Source: Planctomycetota bacterium (GTDB taxonomy: Bacteria > Planctomycetota > UBA1135 > GCA-002686595). Taken from it: a stretch of DNA of 64,000 nucleotides. Both the position numbers and the translations under genes were made by a program. Within the stretch, counting starts at the first letter, position 1. Every line of letters begins with the position of its first letter. The notes below the pieces were generated by a model. That model was given only the letters and a program-made list of their open reading frames with translations. It made no database searches and was not told the DNA's origin. The stretch spans positions 41,906-105,905 of the forward strand of contig JASLMK010000023.1 of NCBI GenBank assembly GCA_030746555.1, written 5' to 3'. Shown one piece after another: positions 19,258 to 27,539 of this stretch.

Positions 19258-20874
19258 TCAGAGGATCAGAGGATCGACCACGTCGAGCGTGAAGCTCGAG
19301 CCGCCCGGCCCACGGAAGAAGGCCTGGGCGCAGACGTCCAGGCCGCGCAGGGCGGGGTGGTCGGGAAGGGGCAGGACCAAGTCCGCCCGTCCCGCGGCGT
19401 CCACGGCCCGGGGGAACACGCGCAGGCGCAGGGTCCGGTCGAGGGCCAGTCCTCCACCGACCCCGGGGAACACGGTGGGCTGGGCCGCCCGCCGGCCCAG
19501 GAGGAACAGGCACCACTGGCCGCCGGGCGCGCGGGCGGCGAGCTCGAGGGTCCCGCCGACCTGGGCGGGGGCGAGGATCGCCAGATCCCTGGGCCGGGTG
19601 TCGTACAGGCGCACCTCGCCGGTCGAGCCGACCTGGTTGGCGTGCAGGTTCTTCGCGGCCAGGACCAGACTCGCGCCGTCGTCCTCCAGGGCGAGCCCCA
19701 GGACGCTGCCCGGCAGGTCGACCTCCAGGACGGGCAGCGCCTCTCCCATGTCGGCCAGGATCAGCTCCGGCCGGTCGTCCCCCGCGCCCCAGCAGCCAAA
19801 CGCCACGCGCCGGCCGTCGGCCGAGACGGCCACCGCCGCCGGGGAGTTCTGCAGGCCCGCCGCCGAGCCCTGCTGGACGAATTCGTGGACGCGCTGGTGG
19901 GCTGTCCCCTCGAAGGTCTCCAGGCGCACACCGCTTCCCGAGACGTACTCCCACCAGCCGACCGCGTAGGTCGTGCCGTCAGCGGCCACGGCGCATCGAA
20001 GGGCCAGCTCGCTCCCGGCGCCGTCGTGCTCGGCGACCTCGACGTAGGCGCCGCCGACCTCGTCGAGCACGGCCAGACGGTCGAAGCGCGGGAAGACGAC
20101 CCGGCCACCGTCGGCGGAGAGGGCCACCGTCGGCGTGGGCGCGGGCAGGCTCTCGACGTGGAGCACGGCCCCGGCGGCGTCGAGGATCCGGACTTGCGGA
20201 CCGGCAGCGACGACGAGGCGTGAGCCGTCGGCGGAGAGGGACAAGGCCGTCAACGGCGGCGCGGCGTAGTCGACCTCCGCGAGGGCGGCGCCGTCGTGGC
20301 CGTCCAACCAGGTCAGGTGGACCCGGCCGGCGGCGTCGTCCCAAGTCGCCGCGACCACGCGCCCTCCCGAGGCATCGCAGGCGAACAGGGCGGGACCGTT
20401 GGAGTCGGGCGACAGGTCCGTGGTCCAACCCGGCGTGAAGGGCTGGCCCGCCCCCGCCGCGAGTGCGTCGTAGCGACTGATCCGGGTGCGGCGCGCCGCG
20501 CCCTGCGCCGCGGGGTACTGTGCCAGGGCGAACAGGCGCGTGGGGTCCTCCCCCGAGCAGACCGAGAGGGCGCCGGTCACCGTGCCCAGGGCGAGGTCCT
20601 CAAACAGCGGCTCGATCGCGCCCGAGCCCGGGGCGGTCAGGACCATCAAGCGCGCCTCGCCGGGGAAGCCGGCGGCCCAGACGAGCTCGCCACCGGCGGT
20701 CAGGCTCACCTCGGCCGGCAGCCAGGGGGCTGAGAGCTCGGCCGCGTGGACCCAGCGCAGACCGGGCTGGAACGGGTCTCCGACGGCCCCCGCCGGGCTC
20801 GACGTCAGGGCCAGGGTGCTCAGGGCGGCCGCCAGACGGAGGTTCGCCGCGGCGGGAAGGACGGGTCGGTTCAT
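19258..20874 (-). CDS. Secreted beta-propeller-like protein
   Basis: The 538-residue protein has an N-terminal signal-peptide-like segment with an Ala-rich cleavage region near residues 28-31. From about residue 80 to 400 it shows repeated blade motifs of the form hhhSADGxRhhhAxxxxhhhhD (for example LSADGSRLVVAAG and VSADGRRVAFGCWG), so a six- or seven-bladed propeller is likely. A C-terminal module of about 100 residues (DLAILAPAQVGGTLELAARAPG onward) resembles a tail module I associate with planctomycete secreted proteins. No catalytic residues stand out. It diverges from the glycine riboswitch operon. Confidence 0.65.
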   Translation of the reverse strand: MNRPVLPAAANLRLAAALSTLALTSSPAGAVGDPFQPGLRWVHAAELSAPWLPAEVSLTAGGELVWAAGFPGEARLMVLTAPGSGAIEPLFEDLALGTVTGALSVCSGEDPTRLFALAQYPAAQGAARRTRISRYDALAAGAGQPFTPGWTTDLSPDSNGPALFACDASGGRVVAATWDDAAGRVHLTWLDGHDGAALAEVDYAAPPLTALSLSADGSRLVVAAGPQVRILDAAGAVLHVESLPAPTPTVALSADGGRVVFPRFDRLAVLDEVGGAYVEVAEHDGAGSELALRCAVAADGTTYAVGWWEYVSGSGVRLETFEGTAHQRVHEFVQQGSAAGLQNSPAAVAVSADGRRVAFGCWGAGDDRPELILADMGEALPVLEVDLPGSVLGLALEDDGASLVLAAKNLHANQVGSTGEVRLYDTRPRDLAILAPAQVGGTLELAARAPGGQWCLFLLGRRAAQPTVFPGVGGGLALDRTLRLRVFPRAVDAAGRADLVLPLPDHPALRGLDVCAQAFFRGPGGSSFTLDVVDPLIL

Positions 20875-20967
20875 GGTTTGGGGGTGCCGGCGGGGAGGTC
20901 CGGCGGCTCACCCCAAGCCTACCCCTGAACCCCGCCCTGGGAGGGGGGAAGGCCGGGCGGTCCGGGC

Positions 20968-20996
20968 TTGGACGGCGGGCCCCAGTGCCCTACATT
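20968..20996 (+). promoter_or_regulatory. Promoter of the glycine riboswitch-gcv operon
   Basis: TTGGAC at 20968-20973 and TACATT at 20991-20996 are separated by 17 bp. Transcription would start around 21003, about 20 bases before the aptamer. Confidence 0.7.
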
Positions 20997-21021
20997 GAGG
21001 CCCACCGATCACCCGCAGGCC

Positions 21022-21142
21022 TGCGGGAGAGATCCAGGGGTCCGACGCCCGCCACCCCCCCGCGGAGCGAGTTTCGGACCTGCTGGACGCCGAAGGGGCA
21101 AGCCGGCCAGAGCGCCGCGCGAATCTCTCAGGCACCAGGACC
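21022..21142 (+). ncRNA. Glycine riboswitch (single aptamer)
   Basis: The conserved glycine aptamer elements appear in order: GCGGGAGAG at about 21023-21031, GCCGAAGGGGCAA at about 21089-21101, and AATCTCTCAGGCACCAGGAC at 21121-21140. The first and third elements pair (GAGAG with CTCTC) to close the aptamer. The arm between the first two is long. Only one aptamer is present; many glycine riboswitches are tandem. A terminator hairpin follows at 21203-21246 and then gcvT, so glycine binding should switch on the glycine-cleavage operon by preventing termination. The on-switch direction is inferred from known gcv riboswitches. Confidence 0.9.
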
Positions 21143-21202
21143 CAGGCCTGTTCCCTCCTGAACATCACCCATCGCGGCGCCGCGGCGCCCGAGACGAGAC
21201 GG

Positions 21203-21246
21203 ACAGGGGCGCAGCGGCCGCGAGGCCGGAGCGCCCCTGTTTTTTT
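21203..21246 (+). terminator. Intrinsic terminator, riboswitch expression platform
   Basis: ACAGGGGCGC (21203-21212) pairs with GCGCCCCTGT (21231-21240), followed by a run of seven T (21240-21246). It lies 60 bases after the aptamer and 46 bases before gcvT. A palindromic GGCGCCGCGGCGCC just upstream (about 21175-21189) may contribute to the alternative fold. Confidence 0.88.
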
Positions 21247-21291
21247 GTCCCGGCCCACTCGCCCCTGACTCCGGCTCCGACGCACCTCCCC

Positions 21292-22389
21292 ATGAAGCGG
21301 ACTCCCCTCCACGACTGCCACGAAGCGCTGGGCGGGCGCATGATCGAGTTCGGCGGGTGGAGCATGCCGGTGCAGTACGGCCCGATCCTCGAAGAGGTCC
21401 GCCAGGTCCGGGAGCGCGTGGGCCTGTTCGACCTCGGCCACATGGGGCGCGTCCGCGTCTTGGGTCCCGACGCCCTGCGCTACATCGACAGGATCGCGAC
21501 CAACCACTGTGAGCGCATCCCCCAGGGTTCCATCCGCTACGCCCTGTTCTGTCGCCCCGACGGCAGCCCGATCGACGACCTGTTGGTCTACCGCGAGCCC
21601 GAATCGGTCTACCTGGTGATCAACGCCGCCAACACCGACGCCGACCTGGAGTGGATGGCGGAGCACCTCGGCGAAGCGGACGCGGTGATCGAGGACCTGA
21701 CGGCGTCCACCACGATGCTCGCCCTGCAGGGGCCGCGCTCCACCGAGGTGCTGGCGAGCGTCTGCTCGCCCGGCGACATCGAGGCCCTGGGCTACTACAA
21801 GTTCACGACGACGAGCGTGTGCGGCGTCGCGGGCACCCGCGTCAGCCGCACCGGCTACACCGGCGAGGTCGGCTACGAGATCTACGTGGCCAACGACGAC
21901 GCGCGGGGCGTCTGGGAAGGGCTGCTCGCCGCCGACGCCGCGGTGCGCCCGATCGGTCTGGGGGCCCGAGACACCCTGCGCCTGGAGGCGGGGATGGCGC
22001 TCTACGGCCACGAGATCGACCCCACCCACAACCCGGTGGAGGCCGGCCTCTCGTTCGCGATCTCCTTCAGCGCGGAGAAGGGCGACTGGATCGGGCGCGA
22101 GGCGCTGCGGGCGGCCGGCGCAGCCCCCACCCGCGCGCTCGTCGGCCTGACGACCGACGGCAGGCGCGTCCCCCGCCGGGGCTACGGCCTCTTCCAGGGC
22201 GACGAGCCCGCCGGCGAGGTCTGCTCCGGCGCCGTCTCCCCCACGCTCGACACGAACATCGCGACGGCCTACGTGCGGCCCGAGCTGGCCTCGGCCGGCA
22301 CGCGGCTGGAGATGGACATCCGCGGCCGCCGGCAGGCGGTCGTGCTGTGCGATCTGCCGTTCTACTCCCGGACGCGCCCCAAGAGCTGA
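21292..22389 (+). CDS. gcvT: Glycine cleavage system T protein (aminomethyltransferase)
   Basis: GcvT transfers the methylene group from the H-protein-bound aminomethyl to tetrahydrofolate and releases ammonia. The 365-residue length is typical. Family signatures include the start KRTPLHDCHEALGGRMIEFGGW, VGLFDLGHMG, the folate-site DGSPIDDLLVYR, LALQGP, TGYTGEVGYEIYV and LGARDTLRLEAGM. I chose ATG 21292 because longer frames would run back through the riboswitch. It is the first gene of gcvT-gcvH-gcvPA-gcvPB-lipoyl transferase, under the glycine riboswitch. Confidence 0.97.
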   Translation: MKRTPLHDCHEALGGRMIEFGGWSMPVQYGPILEEVRQVRERVGLFDLGHMGRVRVLGPDALRYIDRIATNHCERIPQGSIRYALFCRPDGSPIDDLLVYREPESVYLVINAANTDADLEWMAEHLGEADAVIEDLTASTTMLALQGPRSTEVLASVCSPGDIEALGYYKFTTTSVCGVAGTRVSRTGYTGEVGYEIYVANDDARGVWEGLLAADAAVRPIGLGARDTLRLEAGMALYGHEIDPTHNPVEAGLSFAISFSAEKGDWIGREALRAAGAAPTRALVGLTTDGRRVPRRGYGLFQGDEPAGEVCSGAVSPTLDTNIATAYVRPELASAGTRLEMDIRGRRQAVVLCDLPFYSRTRPKS

Positions 22390-22446
22390 CGGCCCGTCCG
22401 ATCCCACTCCTTCACCTGGACCCGATCCCCAACCCTCGTACCCACC

Positions 22447-22842
22447 ATGCGCCCCGACGATCGCAAGTACCTCGAAACCCACGAATGGGCCAAGGTCTCC
22501 GGCGACACCGCCCTGATCGGCCTGACCGACTTCGCCATCCACGAGCTGTGCAGCGGCAACGAGGGCGACCTCGTCTACTGCGACCTGCCCGAGACCGGGC
22601 GGACCCTGGAGGTCGGTGAGACCTTCGGCGAGATCGAGTCGGTGAAGGCCGTCGCCGACCTCAACTCGCCCGTCGAGGGCGAGGTCATCGAGGTCAACGA
22701 GGCCATCGAGGACCACCTCGAGATCCTCTCCAGCGATCCCTGGGAGCAGGGCTGGATGATCAAGGTGAAGCTCACCCAGAAGAGCGTCGACCACCTGATC
22801 GACGCCGAGGCCTACGAGTCCATGCTCGCCGAGCAGAGCTGA
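22447..22842 (+). CDS. gcvH: Glycine cleavage system H protein
   Basis: GcvH is the lipoyl carrier that shuttles the aminomethyl intermediate between P, T and L proteins. The 131-residue protein has the lipoyl domain with the modified Lys67 in GEIESVKAVADLNSPVEGEV, and the late SSDPWEQGWMIKVK segment that is standard in the family. It lies 57 bp after gcvT and 22 bp before gcvPA. The last gene of the operon encodes a lipoyl-attachment enzyme that probably modifies this lysine. Confidence 0.97.
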   Translation: MRPDDRKYLETHEWAKVSGDTALIGLTDFAIHELCSGNEGDLVYCDLPETGRTLEVGETFGEIESVKAVADLNSPVEGEVIEVNEAIEDHLEILSSDPWEQGWMIKVKLTQKSVDHLIDAEAYESMLAEQS

Positions 22843-22864
22843 ACCACGAAGACGACCGCGGCCC

Positions 22865-24220
22865 ATGCCCTTCATCCCCAACACCGACGACGATCGCGCA
22901 GAGCTCCTCGAGGCGATCGGAGTGCGGTCCGTTGCCGAGCTGTTCGAGAACATCCCCGCGGAGCTGCGGCTGACCGAGTTGCTCCCCGTACCCGCCGGCC
23001 TCTCCGAGGACGAGTTGATGCGGGAGCTCGGCGAGCTCGCCTCCTGGAACAGCACGCCCGAGAAGGGCAGCTTCCTCGGCGGAGGGATGTACCGCCACAC
23101 CATCCCGGTGGTCGTGGACGCGCTCCAGTCGCGCCAGGAGTTCGTCACGGCCTACACGCCCTACCAGCCCGAGGCGAGCCAGGGGACCCTGACGGCGTTC
23201 TTCGAGTTCCAGACCATGGTCGCCGAGCTCCTGGGCATGGAGGTCGCCAACGCGAGCATGTACGAGGGCTGCTCGGCCCTCACCGAGGCGGTGTTCATGG
23301 CCATGAGCCTCGCCCGCAAGCGCGGCAAGGTGGTCGTCTCGGCGGGCCTGCACCCCCACACGCGGCGCACCCTCGCGACGATCCTGCGCTGGACGCGCCT
23401 GGAGATCGTGGAGGCGCCCTTGGGCTCGGACGGGCGCACCGCCCTCGGCGGCCTCCTCGACGAGGACACCTGCGCCGTCGCCGTCCAGAACCCCAACTTC
23501 CTGGGCGTCGTCGAGGACCTGCCGGCGCTGGCGGCTGCGGCCGCGGACGCGGGCGCCCTCTCGATCTGCAGCGCCTACCCGATCGCGTGCGGGCTCCTCC
23601 TGAGTCCCGGCGAGGCGGGCTTCGACGTCGCAGTGGGAGACGGCCAATCCCTCGGCGTGCCGGTGCAGTTCGGCGGCCCCTCATTCGGCCTGTTCGCCAC
23701 GCGCCAGGCCCACGTGCGCAAGATGCCCGGGCGCATCGTCGGCGAGACCGTCGACCGCGACGGACGCCGGGGGTTCACCCTCACCTTCCAGACGCGCGAG
23801 CAGCACATTCGGCGCGCGAAGGCCACGAGCAACATCTGCACGAACAACGCCCTGATGGCCCTGCGCGGCGCGATCTACCTGGCGTCGGCCGGCCCCGACG
23901 GCCTGCGCGAGGTGGCCGAGCACTGTCTCGCCAAGGCCCAGTACGCGGCCGGGGAGATCGCCGGGATCCCCGGCTTCGAGCTGCTCTTCCCCGACGCGCC
24001 TTTCTTCAACGAGTTCGCCGTGCGCTGCCCGGTGCCCGCGCGCGAGGTGAACCGCGCCATCGACGGCGCCGGGATGCTCGGCGGCGTCGACGTCGCCGAG
24101 CACTGCCCCCACCTGGGGGAGAACGCCCTGCTCCTGGCCTTCACCGAGCTGACGGAGAGGGGCCAGATCGACCGCCTGCTCCACACCCTCTCCAGCCTCT
24201 CCCAGACCGTCGCCGTCTGA
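22865..24220 (+). CDS. gcvPA: Glycine dehydrogenase (decarboxylating) subunit 1
   Basis: This is the N-terminal half of the P protein in organisms with a split enzyme. The 451-residue protein has the expected start PFIPNTDDDRAELLEAIGV, then FLGGGMYRHTIPVVVDAL, the YTPYQPEASQGTLTAFFEFQT stretch and the LTFQTREQHIRRAKATSNICTN region. It forms the P protein with gcvPB, which follows after 4 bp, and has lost the PLP lysine, as expected for this subunit. The two-subunit form is common outside Proteobacteria. Confidence 0.97.
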   Translation: MPFIPNTDDDRAELLEAIGVRSVAELFENIPAELRLTELLPVPAGLSEDELMRELGELASWNSTPEKGSFLGGGMYRHTIPVVVDALQSRQEFVTAYTPYQPEASQGTLTAFFEFQTMVAELLGMEVANASMYEGCSALTEAVFMAMSLARKRGKVVVSAGLHPHTRRTLATILRWTRLEIVEAPLGSDGRTALGGLLDEDTCAVAVQNPNFLGVVEDLPALAAAAADAGALSICSAYPIACGLLLSPGEAGFDVAVGDGQSLGVPVQFGGPSFGLFATRQAHVRKMPGRIVGETVDRDGRRGFTLTFQTREQHIRRAKATSNICTNNALMALRGAIYLASAGPDGLREVAEHCLAKAQYAAGEIAGIPGFELLFPDAPFFNEFAVRCPVPAREVNRAIDGAGMLGGVDVAEHCPHLGENALLLAFTELTERGQIDRLLHTLSSLSQTVAV

Positions 24221-24224
24221 TCCC

Positions 24225-25667
24225 ATGGACAAGGACCTGCTGCTCTACGAGAAGTCGCGCGCCGGACGCCGCACCCTGCGACTGGGCAAGCTCGACGTCC
24301 CCGCCGCGGACACGAGCGACCTCCCGCTACGCGAGAACCCGCCGGACTTGCCCGAGATCGCAGAGCTCGAGCTCGTCCGGCACTACGTCCGCCTGTCGAA
24401 GAAGAACGTCTCGATCGCCGACAGCTTCTACCCGCTGGGCTCGTGCACGATGAAGTACAACCCGGTGGCGAACGAGGCCGCCGCGGGGATCGGCGGGTTC
24501 CGGGCGGCCCACCCCCTCCTGGACGCCGGGCGCTGCCAAGGGGTGCTGGCGGTGATGAAGCGGGTCGAGGAGTTCCTGGCGGCGGTCACGGGGCTGCCGT
24601 GCGTGACGCTCCATCCCGCAGCCGGCGCCCAAGGCGAACTCTCCGCCCTGCTGGTCGCCAACGCCCACTTCGCAGCCCGGGGCGACGGCGGCCGCACGAA
24701 GGTCCTCATCCCCGACTCCGCCCACGGCACGAATCCGGCCTCGGCGGCGGTCGCGGGGCTCGATCCGGTGACCGTGCGCTCAGGCGAGGACGGCCTCGTC
24801 GACGTGGGGGACCTCGACGCCAAGCTCGGCGCGGACACGGCGGTGTTCATGGTCACCAACCCCAACACTCTCGGCCTGTTCGAGCCCGAGATCGCCGCGA
24901 TCTGCGAGAAGGTGCACGCGGTCGGCGGGCTCGTCTACATGGACGGCGCCAACCTCAACGCATTGATGGGGATCGCTCGTCCCGCCGACTTCGGCGTGGA
25001 CATGATGCACACCAACCTCCACAAGACCTTCTCCACGCCCCACGGCGGCGGCGGCCCGGGAGCGGGACCGATCTGCGTCACCGAGGAGCTGGGTCGCTTC
25101 CTCCCCGTTCCACGGGTGGTGGAGGACGAGGGCGGCTTCCGCCTGGAGACCGACGCGCCCGACTCGATCGGCATGCTGCGCGGCTGGTCGTGCAACTTCG
25201 GCGTGATCCTGCGGGCCTACGCCTACATGCGCCGCCTCGGGCCCGAGGGCGTCCGGCGCGTGGCGGAGAACGCCGTGATCAACGCCAACTACCTGCGCGT
25301 CCGCCTGCGCGACGCCTTCCACGTGCCGTTCGACGGGCTGTGCATGCACGAGTTCGTCGCCACGACCCGCCACCAGCGCACCGGCGGCGTGCACGCGATC
25401 GACGTCGCCAAGCGTCTGATCGACCTCGGGCACCACCCGATGACGGTCTACTTCCCGCTCGTGGTCAACGAGGCGATGATGGTCGAGCCCACCGAGACGG
25501 AGACGAAGGAGACGCTCGACGCCTTCGTCGAGGACATGCTGCTCATCGCCGAGGAGGCGCGCGAGCACCCCGACCGACTCCACGACGCCCCGGTCACGAC
25601 GCCCGTCGGACGCCTCGACGAGGGGCGTGCGGTCAAGGAGCCGGTCCTGCGCTTCCGGCGTGGCTGA
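24225..25667 (+). CDS. gcvPB: Glycine dehydrogenase (decarboxylating) subunit 2
   Basis: This is the PLP-binding half of the P protein; it decarboxylates glycine and loads the remaining aminomethyl group on the GcvH lipoyl arm. The 480-residue protein contains the PLP lysine, Lys267, in HTNLHKTFSTPHGGGGPGAGP, plus IADSFYPLGSCTMKYNP and the AHGTNPASAA motif. The next gene's GTG start overlaps its stop by eight bases, so the lipoyl enzyme is translationally coupled to it. Confidence 0.97.
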   Translation: MDKDLLLYEKSRAGRRTLRLGKLDVPAADTSDLPLRENPPDLPEIAELELVRHYVRLSKKNVSIADSFYPLGSCTMKYNPVANEAAAGIGGFRAAHPLLDAGRCQGVLAVMKRVEEFLAAVTGLPCVTLHPAAGAQGELSALLVANAHFAARGDGGRTKVLIPDSAHGTNPASAAVAGLDPVTVRSGEDGLVDVGDLDAKLGADTAVFMVTNPNTLGLFEPEIAAICEKVHAVGGLVYMDGANLNALMGIARPADFGVDMMHTNLHKTFSTPHGGGGPGAGPICVTEELGRFLPVPRVVEDEGGFRLETDAPDSIGMLRGWSCNFGVILRAYAYMRRLGPEGVRRVAENAVINANYLRVRLRDAFHVPFDGLCMHEFVATTRHQRTGGVHAIDVAKRLIDLGHHPMTVYFPLVVNEAMMVEPTETETKETLDAFVEDMLLIAEEAREHPDRLHDAPVTTPVGRLDEGRAVKEPVLRFRRG

Positions 25668-26418
25668 AACCGGCGCGGAGAGCACCCTCGCGCGCCCCTG
25701 GCGGCGCATCACGACCTGGGAAGCGCCGCCGGGCTTCAACATGGGTCTGGACGAGGCGCTCCTGGAGTGCGAGGAGAGCCCGCCCACCCTGCGGCTGTAC
25801 ACCTGGAACCCGCAGACCCTCAGCCTGGGCTACTTCCAGCGCTTCGCCGACGTTCCCGCCGCCGAGCACGCCGAGTCGGTCGTGCGGCGCATCACTGGCG
25901 GCGGGGCGATCCACCACGCCAACGAGCTGACCTTCTCCCTGACGACCTCGGCGAACGACCCGCTCTACCGTGGCCCGATCGCCGACTCCTACCGCCGCGT
26001 GCACTCGGCCGTCGCGCGCGCGCTGGGCGAGTTGGGCGTCGAGGCCGACCTGCGCGGCAAGGCCGCCGTGGAGTCGGATCGCGAGGGCACCGGGATGTGC
26101 TTCCACGCCTCGACGGCCCTCGATCTGGTGTGGGACCGGCGCAAGGGAGTGGGCTCGGCGCAGCGCCGCCGGAGGGGCCGCGTCCTGCACCACGGCTCGA
26201 TCAAGTTGGGCACGACCCCGCTCGAGGGCGACATCGCCACGGTGGGTGAACGAACGGGTCGCAGCCAGGTGCGGGAGCTGGCCGATGCCCTCGAGCGCGC
26301 GCTGGCACAGACCCAGGGAATGCGATTCGCGGCCGGGGTGCCGACGCCGGCCGAACGCGCTCTGGCCCACGAGCGCGGCACGCGCTTCATCGATCCCGCC
26401 TTCCTGCGCAGGCGCTGA
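25660..26418 (+). CDS. Lipoate-protein ligase / octanoyltransferase family protein (LplA/LipM-like)
   Basis: This BirA/LplA/LipB-fold protein of about 252 residues attaches lipoate or octanoate to lipoyl domains. It has the family segments RRITGGGAIHHANELTFSL, the conserved Lys in RKGVGSAQRRRRG and the following LHHGSIKLG. A Cys in GMCFHAST sits where LipM-type octanoyltransferases have their catalytic cysteine, so LipM is as likely as LplA. The GTG start at 25660 overlaps the gcvPB stop. Its place in the operon suggests it lipoylates GcvH and is induced together with it by glycine. Confidence 0.85.
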   Translation: MAETGAESTLARPWRRITTWEAPPGFNMGLDEALLECEESPPTLRLYTWNPQTLSLGYFQRFADVPAAEHAESVVRRITGGGAIHHANELTFSLTTSANDPLYRGPIADSYRRVHSAVARALGELGVEADLRGKAAVESDREGTGMCFHASTALDLVWDRRKGVGSAQRRRRGRVLHHGSIKLGTTPLEGDIATVGERTGRSQVRELADALERALAQTQGMRFAAGVPTPAERALAHERGTRFIDPAFLRRR

Positions 26419-26421
26419 CCC

Positions 26422-27390
26422 TCAGGAGCCGTCGGCCGCGAAGGCGCGCAAGGCGGCGAGCAGGGCGACGAAGTCGTCGGGGAGCGGAGAGGAGAATGAG
26501 CGCCGGTCGCCCTCGGTCGGGTGGCGGAACATCAGCTCGGCGGCATGCAGCATCTGGCGCTGGGGGTCCAGCGCACCGGGCGGAAGCGCGCGGGGGGGCG
26601 CCCCGGCGGTGCGGTAGACGCGATCGCCCACGACCGGGTGGCCGATCGACGCGAGGTGCACGCGGATCTGGTGCGTCCGGCCGGTGTGAGGGTGAGCGGC
26701 GAGCAGGGAGAACCCGGCCAGGCGCTCGCGCGTCTCGTAGAAGGTCGACGCCTCTCGACCGCCGTCACGCACGGCCATGCGGTCGGGGTGACGCTCACAG
26801 CGGCCGATCGGCTCCTCGATCCACTCCGAGTCGAAGCGCGGCTCTCCGTGCACGAGGGCGGAGTAGGTCTTGGAGACCTCACGCTCGCGGAACTGGCGCA
26901 TCAGCTCCACCTGCGCCGCCTCGCTGCGCGCGACCACCAAGAGCCCGCTCGTCTGGCGGTCGAGCCGGTGAACGATGCCCGGACGGCCCTCACCCTGGCC
27001 GTCGGGCAACGGACCCAAGAGCTCCACGGCGAGCTCGGACACGGACACCTCCAGACCGGCCCCGGCGCGATGGGTCAGCAGACCGGCCGGCTTGTCGACA
27101 ACGGCGACGTGCTCGTCCTCGAACAGGATCGGCAGCGTCTCGGCCGCTTGCTCCGCGGTGACCGGCTCCGCGCGGGGCTCGGGCTCGAGCTCGATCCGCT
27201 CGCCGGTCCGAACCGGACGCGCGGGGCGCTCGTGAGGCTGCCCCTCGACCTTCACGCGCCCCTGCTCGACCCAGCGGCGTGCCGCCGAGCGCGAAGCGCC
27301 GGCGACCAAACGGGCCAAGGCTCGGTCCAGGCGTTCGCCGTCGAGCTCGGCGGGAACCGCGCGGCTCACCCTCCGTCGGGCTGCATCCAC
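26422..27390 (-). CDS. RluA/RluD-family pseudouridine synthase
   Basis: This enzyme isomerises specific uridines in rRNA or tRNA. The 322-residue protein has an N-terminal S4 RNA-binding domain (about residues 15-70, LDRALARLVAGASRSAARRWVEQGRVKV) and a catalytic domain with VVDKPAGLLTH and the signature HRLDRQTSGLLVVAR, whose Asp is the catalytic residue. The later RTHQIRVHLASIGHPVVGD is also typical. The exact target (RluC- or RluD-like) cannot be told. It starts at GTG 27390 and converges with the lipoyl enzyme gene 3 bp away. Confidence 0.9.
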   Translation of the reverse strand: MDAARRRVSRAVPAELDGERLDRALARLVAGASRSAARRWVEQGRVKVEGQPHERPARPVRTGERIELEPEPRAEPVTAEQAAETLPILFEDEHVAVVDKPAGLLTHRAGAGLEVSVSELAVELLGPLPDGQGEGRPGIVHRLDRQTSGLLVVARSEAAQVELMRQFREREVSKTYSALVHGEPRFDSEWIEEPIGRCERHPDRMAVRDGGREASTFYETRERLAGFSLLAAHPHTGRTHQIRVHLASIGHPVVGDRVYRTAGAPPRALPPGALDPQRQMLHAAELMFRHPTEGDRRSFSSPLPDDFVALLAALRAFAADGS

Positions 27391-27539
27391 CCGTCCACTC
27401 TACCAGGGCCGCCCGCGACTTCTCCTTCCCGCGCCGCCGCCCCCTGCGTTCGGGGGCAGTCCGGACCCCGGTGTGGAAAGCGCAGGACGCCCGGCCGAGC
27501 ATCATTGTCCCTCTTCCTTCGGGTCGGCCCGTTTGCTAC

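Noticed and set aside
20968..21292. Longer gcvT starting before the riboswitch
   Set aside because: The frame is open back to 20968, but the aptamer, terminator and the conserved GcvT N-terminus place the start at ATG 21292.
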